Shown here: piece by piece, positions 1 through 8,372 of the stretch
Layout: every line of letters begins with the position of its first letter
Position numbering within the stretch: position 1 is the stretch's first letter
Origin: Marinobacter daqiaonensis
Lineage (GTDB): Bacteria; Pseudomonadota; Gammaproteobacteria; Pseudomonadales; Oleiphilaceae
Assembly (NCBI RefSeq): GCF_900115285.1
Contig: NZ_FOYW01000001.1
Span: 1,523,616 to 1,587,615, forward strand
Reading direction: 5' to 3'
Length of the DNA: 64,000 bases
The notes under the pieces: model-generated
Seen by the model: only the letters and a program-made list of their open reading frames with translations
Database searches by the model: none
What the model was told of the DNA's origin: nothing
Position numbers and translations under genes: made by a program

Positions 1-108
1 GCGGAGGAGCTGGCGAGATATGGCTGTGACCAGCTTCAGGGATATCTGTTCGACAAACCCCTGCCCGAACCGGAGTTTTCTCAACGGCTGCCGGGGCAGA
101 GGGGCTAA
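1..108 (+). CDS. C-terminal end of an EAL-domain protein (partial)
   Basis: The window opens inside a gene. The last 35 codons are open and end at TAA (106-108). They contain the stretch YGCDQLQGYLFDKPLPEPEF, the standard end of EAL domains (cyclic-di-GMP phosphodiesterases), where the last helix and strand close the TIM barrel. The catalytic EAL motif and any sensor or GGDEF domains lie outside the window, so activity cannot be judged. Its stop overlaps the stop of the convergent transporter gene by 4 bases, so the two genes share a 3' end with no room for a terminator. Confidence 0.85.
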   Translation, partial: AEELARYGCDQLQGYLFDKPLPEPEFSQRLPGQRG

Positions 109-1172
109 AAGTCCATGCGCCGGCGGGTCAGGTCAGAGAAGTGGTACCACATGCCGGCACTGGTGATGATCCAGGTGCCCCAGGCCAGCCAGATGGTGAC
201 GCCGGGTATGACCAGGAGGAAGTTCAGATCCAGGGCTTCCACCAGACGGGTGGTGCCAGTGGTGTACATGGCAAGGGGGAAGACCACACTCCACAGCTGG
301 GGGTCGTAACTCAGTCTGTGGCGCTGGATGAGATGGCGCCACAGCGTGAGTCCGATCAGCAACGGAATCCACCAGCTGGCGACGGACCAGAAGAACAGGG
401 TGAACCCCCGCAGGAAAGGCAGGAAATCCGCCAGCAGGTTACCCTGCTCTCCCCTGATAATCAGGGTGGAGCCCGCCAGAGTGGCGATGGCCACCGCGCC
501 CATATTGATCCAGTAGGGCGGGCTGAGGGTCTCGGCGCTCAATCGCAGGAACGTCAGCCGGTAGAAGATCAGGGTGATGATGGCGAGATACAGCATGCAG
601 CCGATCATGAACATGCACAGGCCAAGGAACAGGCGAAGGTCCTCCGGGCCGCTCCAGGGCACCAGCGCAGTGAGCACGGCCAGAGACTGGGTACTGACCG
701 ACGCCAGTAGCCATGCTCCGTTGATACCGGCATCCAGCGCCGGCTTCTCCCGACGGGTGGTGACCGCGATGAAGAACAGATACATGATGATCGACCAGAG
801 CGCCAGACCGGCCCACCAGAACGCAATGGCCACGCCGGACCAATCGAGCAGAACCTGGAACTGGGACCCCAGGATGCACGTGCCGGCCACCAGCGTGAAG
901 AAGCCGGGCCCGCGGGCATGGTCCACCATGTCGTTGACAATGGACCGCGGAAAGCGGATGACCCGTACCAGTGTCAGTACGCACAGGAGAAGATACGCCA
1001 GGCAGTTGGCAATCAGCAGAAACAGCGCAATATACCGGTATCCCAGAAGGCTGGAGGCAATGGAAGTGGCCCCCGTGGCCATGACCACGGCGAAGTAGCC
1101 GGGGAACAGACCCTTGGCAGCGGTGGCGAGCAGGGCCACCAGTTGGCCCGGGAGTGCCTTCAGGTTTGACAT
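105..1172 (-). CDS. TDT-family (TehA / C4-dicarboxylate) membrane transporter
   Basis: A 355-residue, very hydrophobic protein with about ten membrane segments. After a short cytoplasmic start it shows FPGYFAVVMATGATSIAS, the signature first helix of the TDT family (tellurite-resistance TehA, malate transporter Mae1, plant SLAC1 anion channels). Family members move monovalent anions, dicarboxylates or sulfite; the sequence alone does not give the substrate. Ten TM segments and a length of 330-380 residues are normal for the family. It is transcribed away from the tetR gene, and the 250-bp gap between them should hold both promoters. Confidence 0.8.
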   Translation of the reverse strand: MSNLKALPGQLVALLATAAKGLFPGYFAVVMATGATSIASSLLGYRYIALFLLIANCLAYLLLCVLTLVRVIRFPRSIVNDMVDHARGPGFFTLVAGTCILGSQFQVLLDWSGVAIAFWWAGLALWSIIMYLFFIAVTTRREKPALDAGINGAWLLASVSTQSLAVLTALVPWSGPEDLRLFLGLCMFMIGCMLYLAIITLIFYRLTFLRLSAETLSPPYWINMGAVAIATLAGSTLIIRGEQGNLLADFLPFLRGFTLFFWSVASWWIPLLIGLTLWRHLIQRHRLSYDPQLWSVVFPLAMYTTGTTRLVEALDLNFLLVIPGVTIWLAWGTWIITSAGMWYHFSDLTRRRMDF

Positions 1173-1390
1173 TGTTCACTCATGGGAGTTGCTCCGAACC
1201 ACAACAGCGTCTGTCAGTCTGCATTCAGGTTAGCATGCCCGCCGGCTCTCAGGCCCAACCGCCTGTCAGCGAATCGTTGGAAGCCTCGGCAAGCGGCTTC
1301 CCCACGATTTTTCTGATCAAGAACCGGGCCCGCTGCCGATCCGGTATTTGATCACAACATTTGCAAGTCCCGCATGTTGCCGCCACAATA

Positions 1391-1408
1391 AAAGTAATCA
1401 ATTACTTT
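1391..1408. promoter_or_regulatory. Palindromic operator in front of the TetR-family gene
   Basis: AAAGTAATCAATTACTTT is a perfect inverted repeat (8-bp arms, 2-bp centre) ending 15 bases before the ATG of the TetR-family repressor. Its size and position are typical of an autoregulatory TetR operator, so it is the likely binding site through which the repressor controls itself and the downstream efflux genes. The palindrome is seen directly; its ligand is inferred. Confidence 0.6.
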
Positions 1409-1423
1409 CTTTAAAGAGATACC

Positions 1424-2062
1424 ATGGCAACCCGGGCGAATGGAATCAAACGTACCTACCAGAATACCGAACAGCGACAGTCCACTATTGTTGAAGCGGT
1501 AGTTCATCTGTGTGGGGAGCAGGACCCCTCCACCCTCACCACCGCCCGAATCACTGAAGAAGTAGGACTATCCCAGGGCGCCCTGTTCAAGCACTTTCCC
1601 AGCAAGAGTTGCCTGTGGGAATCAGTCGCACGCTGGGTCTCCGAGCAGCTTGACCAGCGGGTTTTCAGTGTTGCCGACGAACATGAACGAGCGGATAAAG
1701 CACTGGAAGCCATGTTCCTGGCTCATATCCGATTCATTGCCCGGAACCCGGGGATTCCCCGCCTGATGCTGGGGGAACTCCAGAAGCCGGGTAACCGTCC
1801 GGCCAAACGCATCGTCCGTCAGACCCTGTCCAACTACCGCCAGAAAGTCATCACCCTGATTAACCGTGGTGTCGGACAACAATGCATTACCGCAACCATC
1901 GATACCGAGGCGGCAGCGGTCCTTTACCTGGGGGCCATCCAGGGTCTGGTGGTTCAGGCCATGATAGGGGGCGACATTCAGAGCCTCGAGCAAACCGCGC
2001 CACGCATTTTCAGGCTTTATAGTGCCAGTTTTCAGGAGGTTTCCGATGCACCGCAGGCGTAA
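1424..2062 (+). CDS. TetR/AcrR-family transcriptional regulator of the RND efflux operon
   Basis: A 212-residue repressor. Residues about 13-60 form the TetR helix-turn-helix (STLTTARITEEVGLSQGALFKHFPSK, with the family's FKHFPSK end of the recognition helix). The rest is the helical ligand and dimerisation domain, with no motif that names the inducer. It is the first gene of a three-gene run. Its last 17 bases overlap the start of the membrane-fusion protein, whose Shine-Dalgarno sequence lies inside it, so the three proteins are probably made from one message. The palindrome at 1391-1408 is the likely autoregulatory operator. Confidence 0.88.
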   Translation: MATRANGIKRTYQNTEQRQSTIVEAVVHLCGEQDPSTLTTARITEEVGLSQGALFKHFPSKSCLWESVARWVSEQLDQRVFSVADEHERADKALEAMFLAHIRFIARNPGIPRLMLGELQKPGNRPAKRIVRQTLSNYRQKVITLINRGVGQQCITATIDTEAAAVLYLGAIQGLVVQAMIGGDIQSLEQTAPRIFRLYSASFQEVSDAPQA

Positions 2063-3419
2063 GCTCATCCTCATCCTGACCCTGATTGCCGGCATCGTCT
2101 TTGTGATTGTCATGGTAAAACTCAGGCAGCCGCCGGAGCGTATGACGGAACAGCTAACGGCAACACCGGTCAGGTTTCTTGATGCCAGGCCCCTCACTGT
2201 GCACACCGAAGCCCGTGGTTTTGGTCAGGTATTACCCGCCCGAACCTGGCAGGCCGTGGCCAGCGTCGGAGGCCGCATTGTCTGGAAAAATCCGGACCTC
2301 GAAAGCGGTAGGCTGATCCCTGAAGGAACCCGCCTGCTGCAGATTGACCCGACCCGTTACAAGCTGGCGGAAGCCTCAGCCAAAGCCGATATCGCTGGTG
2401 TCGAGGCGGAACTGAGACAACTGGACCAGGAGAAGCAGAACACGGAGGAGTTGCTGAAGCTGGAGAGCCGCAGGCTCACCCTGGCCCGGCGGGAACTCGA
2501 GCGGGCACGGGTGCTCGCAGACCGGGGCGCCCTGTCCGAAACCCGGCTGGATGAACAACAGCGGGCAACACTGCAACAGCAGCAGGCAGTGCAGTCCCTG
2601 AGAAACCAGCTCAACCTGATTCCGGCGAAGCGGGATATCCTGAGGGCCCGACTGGCCCGGAGTGAATCCACCCTGGCGAATGCCCGGGAAGACCTTGAAG
2701 ATACCCGTTTTGAAGCCCCATGGGACCTGCGTATCCACCGATCCGACATTGAAACCAGGCAACAGGTAAGTCCCGGACAGACCCTCTTTGTGGCCGACAG
2801 TATTACCGGCGCCGAAGCTACCGTTCAGCTGGAGATTTCCGAACTTCGCAATGTGCTGTCCCAGATACCGGACGCGCTGGACCCGGCAGGTGATAACGAT
2901 GCGGCCACAGGCTTTACCGATTTTCACCGGCGACTGTCACTGGATACCTTGACCATATGGGTACAGCCGACGAACGTTCCTGACAGCCGCTGGGAGGGCA
3001 AGCTTAGCCGGGTGACCGGCAGCCTTGACCCGACTACCCGTACGGTTCAGGCGGTGATCACCGTAGATGAGCCCTACCGCAAAGCCAATCCGCCCTCCCG
3101 GCCACCGCTGATCCGGAACATGTTCGTGCAGGCGACTATCTCAGCACCAACACCGGAGCCGGTGCTGATAGTACCCGCCAGTGCCATCCATCAGGGAGTG
3201 ATATATCTTGCCGATGACAGTGATCACCTGAAACGCCAACCGGTCAGTATAGGCTGGGAACAGGGTGAGCTTGCGGTCATCAGCGATGGCCTGGAGCCCG
3301 GAGACCGGGTGATCCTGGATGACCTGGTTCCCGCTATGGCGGGCATGCCCCTGAACCCCCGATACGATGAGCAAACGGCTCAATGGTTGCAGGAAATGGC
3401 CAGAGGAGAGCAGCCATGA
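2046..3419 (+). CDS. RND efflux periplasmic adaptor (membrane-fusion protein)
   Basis: A 457-residue HlyD/AcrA-type adaptor. An N-terminal membrane anchor (residues about 5-23) is followed by a lipoyl-like half, a long coiled coil (about 115-225, rich in Glu, Arg, Leu, Gln), the second lipoyl half and a beta-barrel domain. I place the start at 2046 because AGGAGG lies 6 bases upstream (2034-2039); an in-frame ATG at 2022 has no such signal. It should link the inner-membrane pump encoded next to an outer-membrane channel. No TolC-type gene is adjacent, so the channel must come from elsewhere. Confidence 0.88.
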   Translation: MHRRRKLILILTLIAGIVFVIVMVKLRQPPERMTEQLTATPVRFLDARPLTVHTEARGFGQVLPARTWQAVASVGGRIVWKNPDLESGRLIPEGTRLLQIDPTRYKLAEASAKADIAGVEAELRQLDQEKQNTEELLKLESRRLTLARRELERARVLADRGALSETRLDEQQRATLQQQQAVQSLRNQLNLIPAKRDILRARLARSESTLANAREDLEDTRFEAPWDLRIHRSDIETRQQVSPGQTLFVADSITGAEATVQLEISELRNVLSQIPDALDPAGDNDAATGFTDFHRRLSLDTLTIWVQPTNVPDSRWEGKLSRVTGSLDPTTRTVQAVITVDEPYRKANPPSRPPLIRNMFVQATISAPTPEPVLIVPASAIHQGVIYLADDSDHLKRQPVSIGWEQGELAVISDGLEPGDRVILDDLVPAMAGMPLNPRYDEQTAQWLQEMARGEQP

Positions 3420-6400
3420 TCCGCTGGTTTGCCGGTCATCCCACCGCCGGCAACCTCCTGCTGATTCTGATTCTGGCTGCGGGTTTGTTCGCGGCGCCAA
3501 ACCTGATCCGGGAAACCTTTCCGGATTATCTGCCGCCGGAAGTCAGCATCACGATGGAATACCGGGGTGCCACTGCAGCGGATGTGGAGGAAACCATCTG
3601 CCAGCGCCTGGGAGAAGCCCTGCAGCGGGTGGACTACATGGAGGAAATTTCGTGCACGGCCCGGGACAACCAGGCCAGAACGATCGCAAGCATGGCGCCC
3701 CAGGGCGATATGGGCCGCTTTCTGGATGACATACGCACTGAAATCGAAGCCCTGACCGACCTTCCGGACGAGGCTGAGGAGCCAATTATCCGAGAGATGT
3801 ACCGCTCTGACCTGGTGGCAGCCATCGCGGTATATGGCCCTATGAGCTTCCCTCACCTGGAATCTTACATCAACGAACTGGAAGACCGGCTTTTCGCCCT
3901 GGGTACGGTCGCCGACGTGATCCCGGCTGGATTGTCCCAGCGTCAGTGGCACGTTGAGGTACCCCGGGACCTGCTGCGTCAGTACGGTCTCGGAGTGCAG
4001 GATATTGCCCACGCCATCACCAGCCAGAACCTGGACATGCCTTTGGGCACTATTGAGGCCAGCCACCAGGATATCCAGTTAAGATTTGTGGATGAACGGC
4101 GCTCGCTGCAGGCCCTGGCGAAACTTCCGGTAATAGGCGGGGAAGCCGGTGCCGTGCTGACCCTCGGAGACCTCGCGACCATCACCGAAGCCTACGAACG
4201 GGAAGAGGAACGGGTGGAATTCAACGGCCAGCGCGCCATCGTTCTCGAGATTCACAAGAACAGCAGCGAGGATGCCCTGCGAGTGATGGACTCGCTGCAG
4301 GCTTTTGTGGACAAAGAAAAGGCCCGTCTCACCGGCACTGTGGAGCTGAAGATCACCCAGGACAGGACCTCAATCGTCGAGGATCGGCTCCGGATGCTGG
4401 TGGGCAATGGTATTACCGGCCTGGTGTTGGTGGGTCTGGTGATGGCACTGTTTTTCCGGCCCCGGCTGGCATTCTGGGCCCTGTTCGGCCTGCCCGCAGC
4501 CTTCGCCGGGGCTTTCGTAATGATGGCCCTGACCGGTCTCTCGCTCAACATGATCACTCTGGTTGCACTGCTTATGGCTATCGGCATTGTCATGGATGAC
4601 TCTGTAGTGATAACAGACAACATTGCCCAACGGGCTGCCGAGGGCCAGGCCCCCCTGGAAGCTGCGGTAACAGGTACCCAAGAAATTCTGCCCGGGGTGC
4701 TGTCGTCCTTCCTGACCACGGCCACGGTGTTCACGCCCCTGGCATTTCTTGCCGGGGAACTTGGTTCGGTTCTGGAAGTGTTGCCGGTGGTTCTTATTGC
4801 CGCCCTCGTTGCCTCCCTGGTCGAAGCCTTCTGGGTACTGCCGCACCATCTCAAAAACGGCCTTGGCAAGAAACAGGAAAAAGCACCGTCACGGTTTCGT
4901 GCCTCGTTCGACAATGGTTTTGAAACAGTCCGTGAAAAAGTCGGGCAACTGGCCGATATCGCCATCCATTTCCGTTACGGCGTGCTGGCAGTCATGATTC
5001 TGGTATTACTCGGCTCGGTGGGGCTGATGGCTGGCGGGCATGTACGTATGGAAGCCATGCCGGAAATCGAAGGTGACGTACTGGAAGCACGGGTTCTGAT
5101 GCCCCAGGGTACGCCTCTTCACCAGACCAAGGCTATTACCGACCGCATTACCGAGGCGATGCAGAGACTCAACGGAGAGTTCACTTCCGAACAGCCAGGC
5201 GAGCAGACTCTTGTGCGAAACATCCAGACCCGCTTCAACCAGCACGCCGGCACCGGGGAACAAGGTGCACACGTTGCCACAGTGATGGCGGACCTGCTGA
5301 CCGCAGAGGTCCGCACAGTTGGCCTGGAGCTTCTCACCGAACGCTGGTATCAGGAAATCGGGGACATTCCCGGCCTTATTACCCTTAACATCCAGGAACC
5401 GGGTTTCGGCCCCGCGGGCATTCCAATAGAAGTCCGTCTGCAGGGCACCAATCTGACCGATCTGAAGGCCGCGGCACGTTATCTCGCCAGTGAAGTTGCC
5501 AGCTATAAAGGCACCTTCAACGTGCTGGACGACCTTCGCCCCGGCAAACCCCAGCGTATCCTGAGGCTGAATGAGCATGCTCTGTCTCTGGGCCTGAATG
5601 CGGCCGACGTCGCCAGTCAGATTCGTACCGGTCTGCTCGGCGACATCGTGGACACGGTTCAGATCGGTGACCAGCATATCGAAATACTGGTTCGTCAGAC
5701 TGGCGCCGAGCGCAACACCCGCCGGTTTCTGCAGGATACGGTGATCACCACCGCGAAGGGCCGGATGGTTCCCTTGAGGGAAGTGGCCACAATTACCGAG
5801 GACCGGCAGTGGTCACAGGTTACCCGGATTGACGATCTCCGCACGGTGACTGTCTCCGCAGACGTGAGGGGCCAGAACACCAACGCAAATGCCATCGTCA
5901 CCAACCTGCAGAACCGTGTGTTTCCCGAGCTTCACAAGCAATGGCCTGGTATCACAATACAGGTGGAAGGCCAGACCGCCCGCTCCCGGCAAACCGGACA
6001 GTCCATCGTTCGGGGGCTGCTTATGGGCCTGCTGGGAATTTTCCTTATCCTGTCGTTCCAGTTCCGCAGTTACCTTGAGCCGATCATTGTAATGTTGTCG
6101 ATCCCGGTGGCCTTTATGGGTGCGGTCTGGGGGCATTTGGCAATGGGCTACAACCTGTCCATGCCCTCGTTAATCGGCGCAGCCTCACTGGCGGGCATCG
6201 TTGTTAACAACGCCATTCTGCTAATGCAGTTCATAAAAAACTTCCGGGCACAGGGCATGAGCGCTCAGGAGGCAGCGGGGGCTGCCAGCCGCGCCCGCTT
6301 CCGAGCCATCCTGATCACCACCAGTACCACCGTCGCCGGCCTTTTGCCGCTATTGGCCGAAACCAGCACCCAGGCCATGGCAGTCATTCCGCTGGTGATC

Positions 6401-6517
6401 TCAGTGGTATTCGGTCTGCTGGTGTCCACCATTCTGATACTGCTGGCGTTGCCGGCTCTCTACATCATTCTTCAGGATCTTGGCTGGACGAAGGCACCTG
6501 TTCGGGCAAAGCCCTAG
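3416..6517 (+). CDS. RND-family multidrug efflux permease
   Basis: A 1033-residue inner-membrane proton-driven pump of the AcrB/MexF superfamily. It has 12 predicted TM helices in two halves, with large periplasmic loops after TM1 and TM7. The TM4 motif GIVMDDSVVITDN carries the paired Asp residues of the proton relay. The second half ends with the usual run of five helices (GLLMGLLGIFLILSF onward). The start ATG overlaps the stop of the adaptor gene (ATGA), showing translational coupling. Length is normal. The divergent loops place it with the less-studied RND relatives rather than the AcrB core group, so its substrate is not predictable. The coding end has the sequence CTAGTGTCCC (see findings). 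Confidence 0.92.
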   Translation: MIRWFAGHPTAGNLLLILILAAGLFAAPNLIRETFPDYLPPEVSITMEYRGATAADVEETICQRLGEALQRVDYMEEISCTARDNQARTIASMAPQGDMGRFLDDIRTEIEALTDLPDEAEEPIIREMYRSDLVAAIAVYGPMSFPHLESYINELEDRLFALGTVADVIPAGLSQRQWHVEVPRDLLRQYGLGVQDIAHAITSQNLDMPLGTIEASHQDIQLRFVDERRSLQALAKLPVIGGEAGAVLTLGDLATITEAYEREEERVEFNGQRAIVLEIHKNSSEDALRVMDSLQAFVDKEKARLTGTVELKITQDRTSIVEDRLRMLVGNGITGLVLVGLVMALFFRPRLAFWALFGLPAAFAGAFVMMALTGLSLNMITLVALLMAIGIVMDDSVVITDNIAQRAAEGQAPLEAAVTGTQEILPGVLSSFLTTATVFTPLAFLAGELGSVLEVLPVVLIAALVASLVEAFWVLPHHLKNGLGKKQEKAPSRFRASFDNGFETVREKVGQLADIAIHFRYGVLAVMILVLLGSVGLMAGGHVRMEAMPEIEGDVLEARVLMPQGTPLHQTKAITDRITEAMQRLNGEFTSEQPGEQTLVRNIQTRFNQHAGTGEQGAHVATVMADLLTAEVRTVGLELLTERWYQEIGDIPGLITLNIQEPGFGPAGIPIEVRLQGTNLTDLKAAARYLASEVASYKGTFNVLDDLRPGKPQRILRLNEHALSLGLNAADVASQIRTGLLGDIVDTVQIGDQHIEILVRQTGAERNTRRFLQDTVITTAKGRMVPLREVATITEDRQWSQVTRIDDLRTVTVSADVRGQNTNANAIVTNLQNRVFPELHKQWPGITIQVEGQTARSRQTGQSIVRGLLMGLLGIFLILSFQFRSYLEPIIVMLSIPVAFMGAVWGHLAMGYNLSMPSLIGAASLAGIVVNNAILLMQFIKNFRAQGMSAQEAAGAASRARFRAILITTSTTVAGLLPLLAETSTQAMAVIPLVISVVFGLLVSTILILLALPALYIILQDLGWTKAPVRAKP

Positions 6518-6623
6518 TGTCCCTTAACCGGTTGGATTTACATTCGTTGCTTACAAGCTCCAGCCATCTCAGGTGCTGATTCCAGATCTCGTCTTTAATA
6601 TGCTCAGGCTTGCTGCAAGTCAT
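6465..6623 (-). CDS. Small unknown protein (52 aa), divergent from the RIC-like gene
   Basis: A short reading frame starting MTCSKPEHIKDEIWNQHLRW and ending in an acidic, Ser-rich tail. GGAGG sits 6-7 bases before the ATG on the minus strand, which is unusually good for a chance ORF. Codons look coding up to where it runs 53 bases into the 3' end of the RND permease gene. The peptide is soluble, with two Cys (positions 3 and 28) and many charged residues. I recognise no family. It faces away from the NO-responsive RIC-like gene and shares its control region, so it may also respond to NsrR. Confidence 0.4.
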   Translation of the reverse strand: MTCSKPEHIKDEIWNQHLRWLELVSNECKSNRLRDTRALPEQVPSSSQDPEE

Positions 6624-6660
6624 TACGACCTCCGTATTGCCAAGAAAATGAGAACAGTTC

Positions 6661-6689
6661 TTGACACCCATTAAAATGTATTTTATATA
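6661..6689 (+). promoter_or_regulatory. Sigma-70 promoter of the RIC-like gene
   Basis: TTGACA (6661-6666), exactly 17 bases, then TATATA (6684-6689): a near-consensus sigma-70 promoter. Transcription would begin near 6696, followed by AAGGAGG (6705-6711) and the ATG at 6719. The -10 element and spacer are buried in the NsrR-type palindrome at 6673-6695, the layout of a strong promoter held shut by a repressor. Confidence 0.75.
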
Positions 6690-6695
6690 TATCTT
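6673..6695. promoter_or_regulatory. NsrR-type operator
   Basis: A 23-bp imperfect palindrome: left half AAAATGTATTT, centre T, right half ATATATATCTT. Against the NsrR consensus (AAGATGYATTT in inverted halves) the left half matches 10 of 11 positions and the right half 9 of 11. NsrR is the nitric-oxide-sensing Rrf2 repressor, and ytfE/RIC genes are its best known targets. The site covers the promoter spacer and -10 box, as expected for repression relieved by NO. A divergent small ORF begins 50 bases to the left. Confidence 0.75.
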
Positions 6696-6718
6696 AAGGT
6701 AAAGAAGGAGGATCAGCA

Positions 6719-7390
6719 ATGAACTATCAGGACATTCTCGGCAGCTGTCATGAAACCACGCTCGGCCAGTTGGCCAGCCGATGCCCGAAGACTCTGGAGG
6801 TATTTCGCCGGTACATGCCCGAAGCGGAAAATCACCGCCAGGCGACCCTTGATATGGTTGCGTCCATCGCTGGTGTCGATCAGGAAGCCCTTTGCCGGGA
6901 GCTTTTCGATACCGTGATGGAACAGACACCGCTGGAGGAACTGGATACCGATGTGCTCATCGAGCTCATATTGCAGGGTTATGATGCAGGCCATCTCGAG
7001 CAACTGCCGAAGCTTCACCGCCTGGCCCGCAAGATCGAGGCAATTCACCGGGCACATCCGGCCGTTCCCAAAGGAATCACCCTGGCGATCAAGGAACTCG
7101 AGCACAGCCTCAGTGACCATATCGAGAAAGAGAACGCCTACGTCCTCAAGCGCATGGAGCATGACCCGCCGCCAAACCCGGACACGCCCATTGCCCAGAT
7201 GAATGAAGAACACACCATGATCAAGAGTCAGCTCCATCGGCTACGGGAAATGACCGGAAACTACCGGTTGCCCGAGTCTGCGTGCCGCTCCTGGCGCCGG
7301 TTTTATCGGGAACTCAGGAAACTCGATTTCAGGTTGTCGGAGCAGATCTACCTGGAGCGGGACATTCTGTTTCCGAGGTTCCAGTTCTGA
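6719..7390 (+). CDS. RIC/YtfE-like di-iron protein for nitrosative stress repair (divergent)
   Basis: A 223-residue protein with the layout of RIC (YtfE, ScdA, NorA): a short N-terminal domain, then a hemerythrin-like four-helix bundle. RIC proteins act on Fe-S clusters or nitrosyl iron damaged by NO. Ligand positions can be traced: His in GYDAGHLEQLP, His in AIHRAHP, His and Glu in SDHIEKEN, His in MNEEHT, and Glu in the last helix (SEQIYLERDILFPRF). Two things are odd. The Cys-Cys pair typical of the N-terminal domain is absent, and the last-helix ligand His (HIxLE in YtfE) is Gln. It may bind a changed metal site or have a new role. Regulation by NsrR is strongly suggested by the operator just upstream. 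Confidence 0.75.
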   Translation: MNYQDILGSCHETTLGQLASRCPKTLEVFRRYMPEAENHRQATLDMVASIAGVDQEALCRELFDTVMEQTPLEELDTDVLIELILQGYDAGHLEQLPKLHRLARKIEAIHRAHPAVPKGITLAIKELEHSLSDHIEKENAYVLKRMEHDPPPNPDTPIAQMNEEHTMIKSQLHRLREMTGNYRLPESACRSWRRFYRELRKLDFRLSEQIYLERDILFPRFQF

Positions 7391-7398
7391 CGGGCCCT

Positions 7399-7419
7399 GC
7401 CCCCGCATCCGCCGGGGGC
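7399..7419 (+). terminator. GC-rich hairpin after the RIC-like gene
   Basis: GCCCCCG, a 7-base loop, then CGGGGGC, starting 9 bases after the stop codon. The stem is strong but no T-run follows, so it could stabilise the 3' end or act as a weak terminator between two convergent genes. Confidence 0.4.
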
Positions 7420-7460
7420 TCAGCCTATGGTGGGCAGGAGGTGTCCACCAGAAAGCGGCG

Positions 7461-7628
7461 CTACCCCGGCAAACCATCCTCTCGGGCGGAGAGCAGAAAC
7501 CGCGCATAGCCGGCCACATAGAGCAGGTAGGTTATCGTCCATAGCAGGAAGGACAACCCGACACTGGCCAGCAGGTAATGTTCGGGCCACCAGACAGGCA
7601 CCAAGGTACGTAGTGCGACAGTCGTCAT
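7461..7628 (-). CDS. Small membrane protein resembling the C-terminal end of NnrS
   Basis: A 55-residue frame with GAGGTG 5 bases before its ATG. It contains one or two hydrophobic segments (HYLLASVGLSFLLWTITYLL) and ends YARFLLSAREDGLPG. That ending matches the last helix and tail of NnrS proteins; the full-length NnrS at 51.6-52.8 kb ends YTGILASPRADGKPG. The rest of NnrS is missing and no remnant is seen upstream. It is therefore either a stand-alone mini-protein or the last surviving piece of an nnrS gene. The clean start signal and proximity to the RIC-like gene favour a functioning small protein in the NO response. Confidence 0.5.
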   Translation of the reverse strand: MTTVALRTLVPVWWPEHYLLASVGLSFLLWTITYLLYVAGYARFLLSAREDGLPG

Positions 7629-7819
7629 GATGCACCTCATCCAGCGTAGCGAAGGCGCGCCTCCAGGGGCAAGGGTGTTGCTGTCGCCATTACCGGTATC
7701 GAAGAGGAAACCCTGAAGGGAGTTGTTGGATATTCGGGGAACGACTAACTTTTTAGGAGACGTCTTGACGGAATTTGCGGCGACAGCAGCCAACAAACCA
7801 CCATTTCCGGAGGTATGTT

Positions 7820-8035
7820 ATGGCACAACGTTTCAAGGTAGGGGATCACGTCACCTGGAATTCCGAAGCCGGACACGTGAGCGGCCGAATTATTCGGGTC
7901 CATACGAGCGATACCACCTATAAAGGACATAACCGTCGCGCCAGCAAGGAAGAGCCGCAGTATGAGATTAAAAGCGACAAAACAGACCACATCGCCATGC
8001 ACAAGGATTCGGCACTGAGTCAAGTCGACGAGTAG
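7820..8035 (+). CDS. DUF2945 small Tudor-like protein
   Basis: A 71-residue basic protein that matches the DUF2945 / hypervirulence-associated Tudor family along its length: FKVGDHVTWNSEAGHVSGRI, then TDTTYKGHNRRASKEEPQYE and IKSDKTDHIAMHKDSAL. The fold is a small beta-barrel; no biochemical role is established. CCGGAGG 6 bases upstream fixes the start at 7820. The frame stays open after the TAG stop for another 70 codons (see next entry). Confidence 0.85.
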   Translation: MAQRFKVGDHVTWNSEAGHVSGRIIRVHTSDTTYKGHNRRASKEEPQYEIKSDKTDHIAMHKDSALSQVDE

Positions 8036-8248
8036 TCCCCCCGAAAACTGCCCCGTGACAGTCGCGAGCTGTTTTTCCAGATGCTCCGCCTTGGCGGGAA
8101 TGCTGTGGGAAATGACAGGCAGCTCTGTGAGCTCGAGCAGCGCTTGATCGAACACTGGAATATTGGCGGGCCAGAAGAAAACACCCGCAAGGTCGAACTC
8201 CAGACGGGTGAAGATGATCTGGATCCGGATGATGAATCCGGCCAATGA
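8036..8248 (+). pseudogene. Coding-like frame directly after the DUF2945 stop (unknown; remnant or separate short gene)
   Basis: Continuing in the same frame past the TAG at 8033-8035, 70 codons stay open to TGA at 8246-8248. They read like protein: RDSRELFFQMLRLGGNAV, then LCELEQRLIEHWNIGGPEEN, with an acidic tail (GEDDLDPDDESGQ). The first in-frame ATG (8081) has no convincing ribosome site. It could be the remnant of a longer gene fused to or truncated by DUF2945, a product of amber read-through, or a separate gene with a weak start. I recognise no family. Confidence 0.3.
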
Positions 8249-8372
8249 TGACCGTCAGGCCAATTTGAACCTCCTCAAAAAAACGACGCCTCCCATGAGT
8301 GATATTCTGTATTTAAAATGATACTTTCGGAAAAATACTGATGAGAAGCTGTCACAAGTGAGGAGGCCCGTC

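Noticed and set aside
7745..8245. A 166-codon minus-strand frame over DUF2945 and the following frame
   Set aside because: DUF2945 on the plus strand matches its family end to end with a strong ribosome site, so the antisense frame is a shadow.
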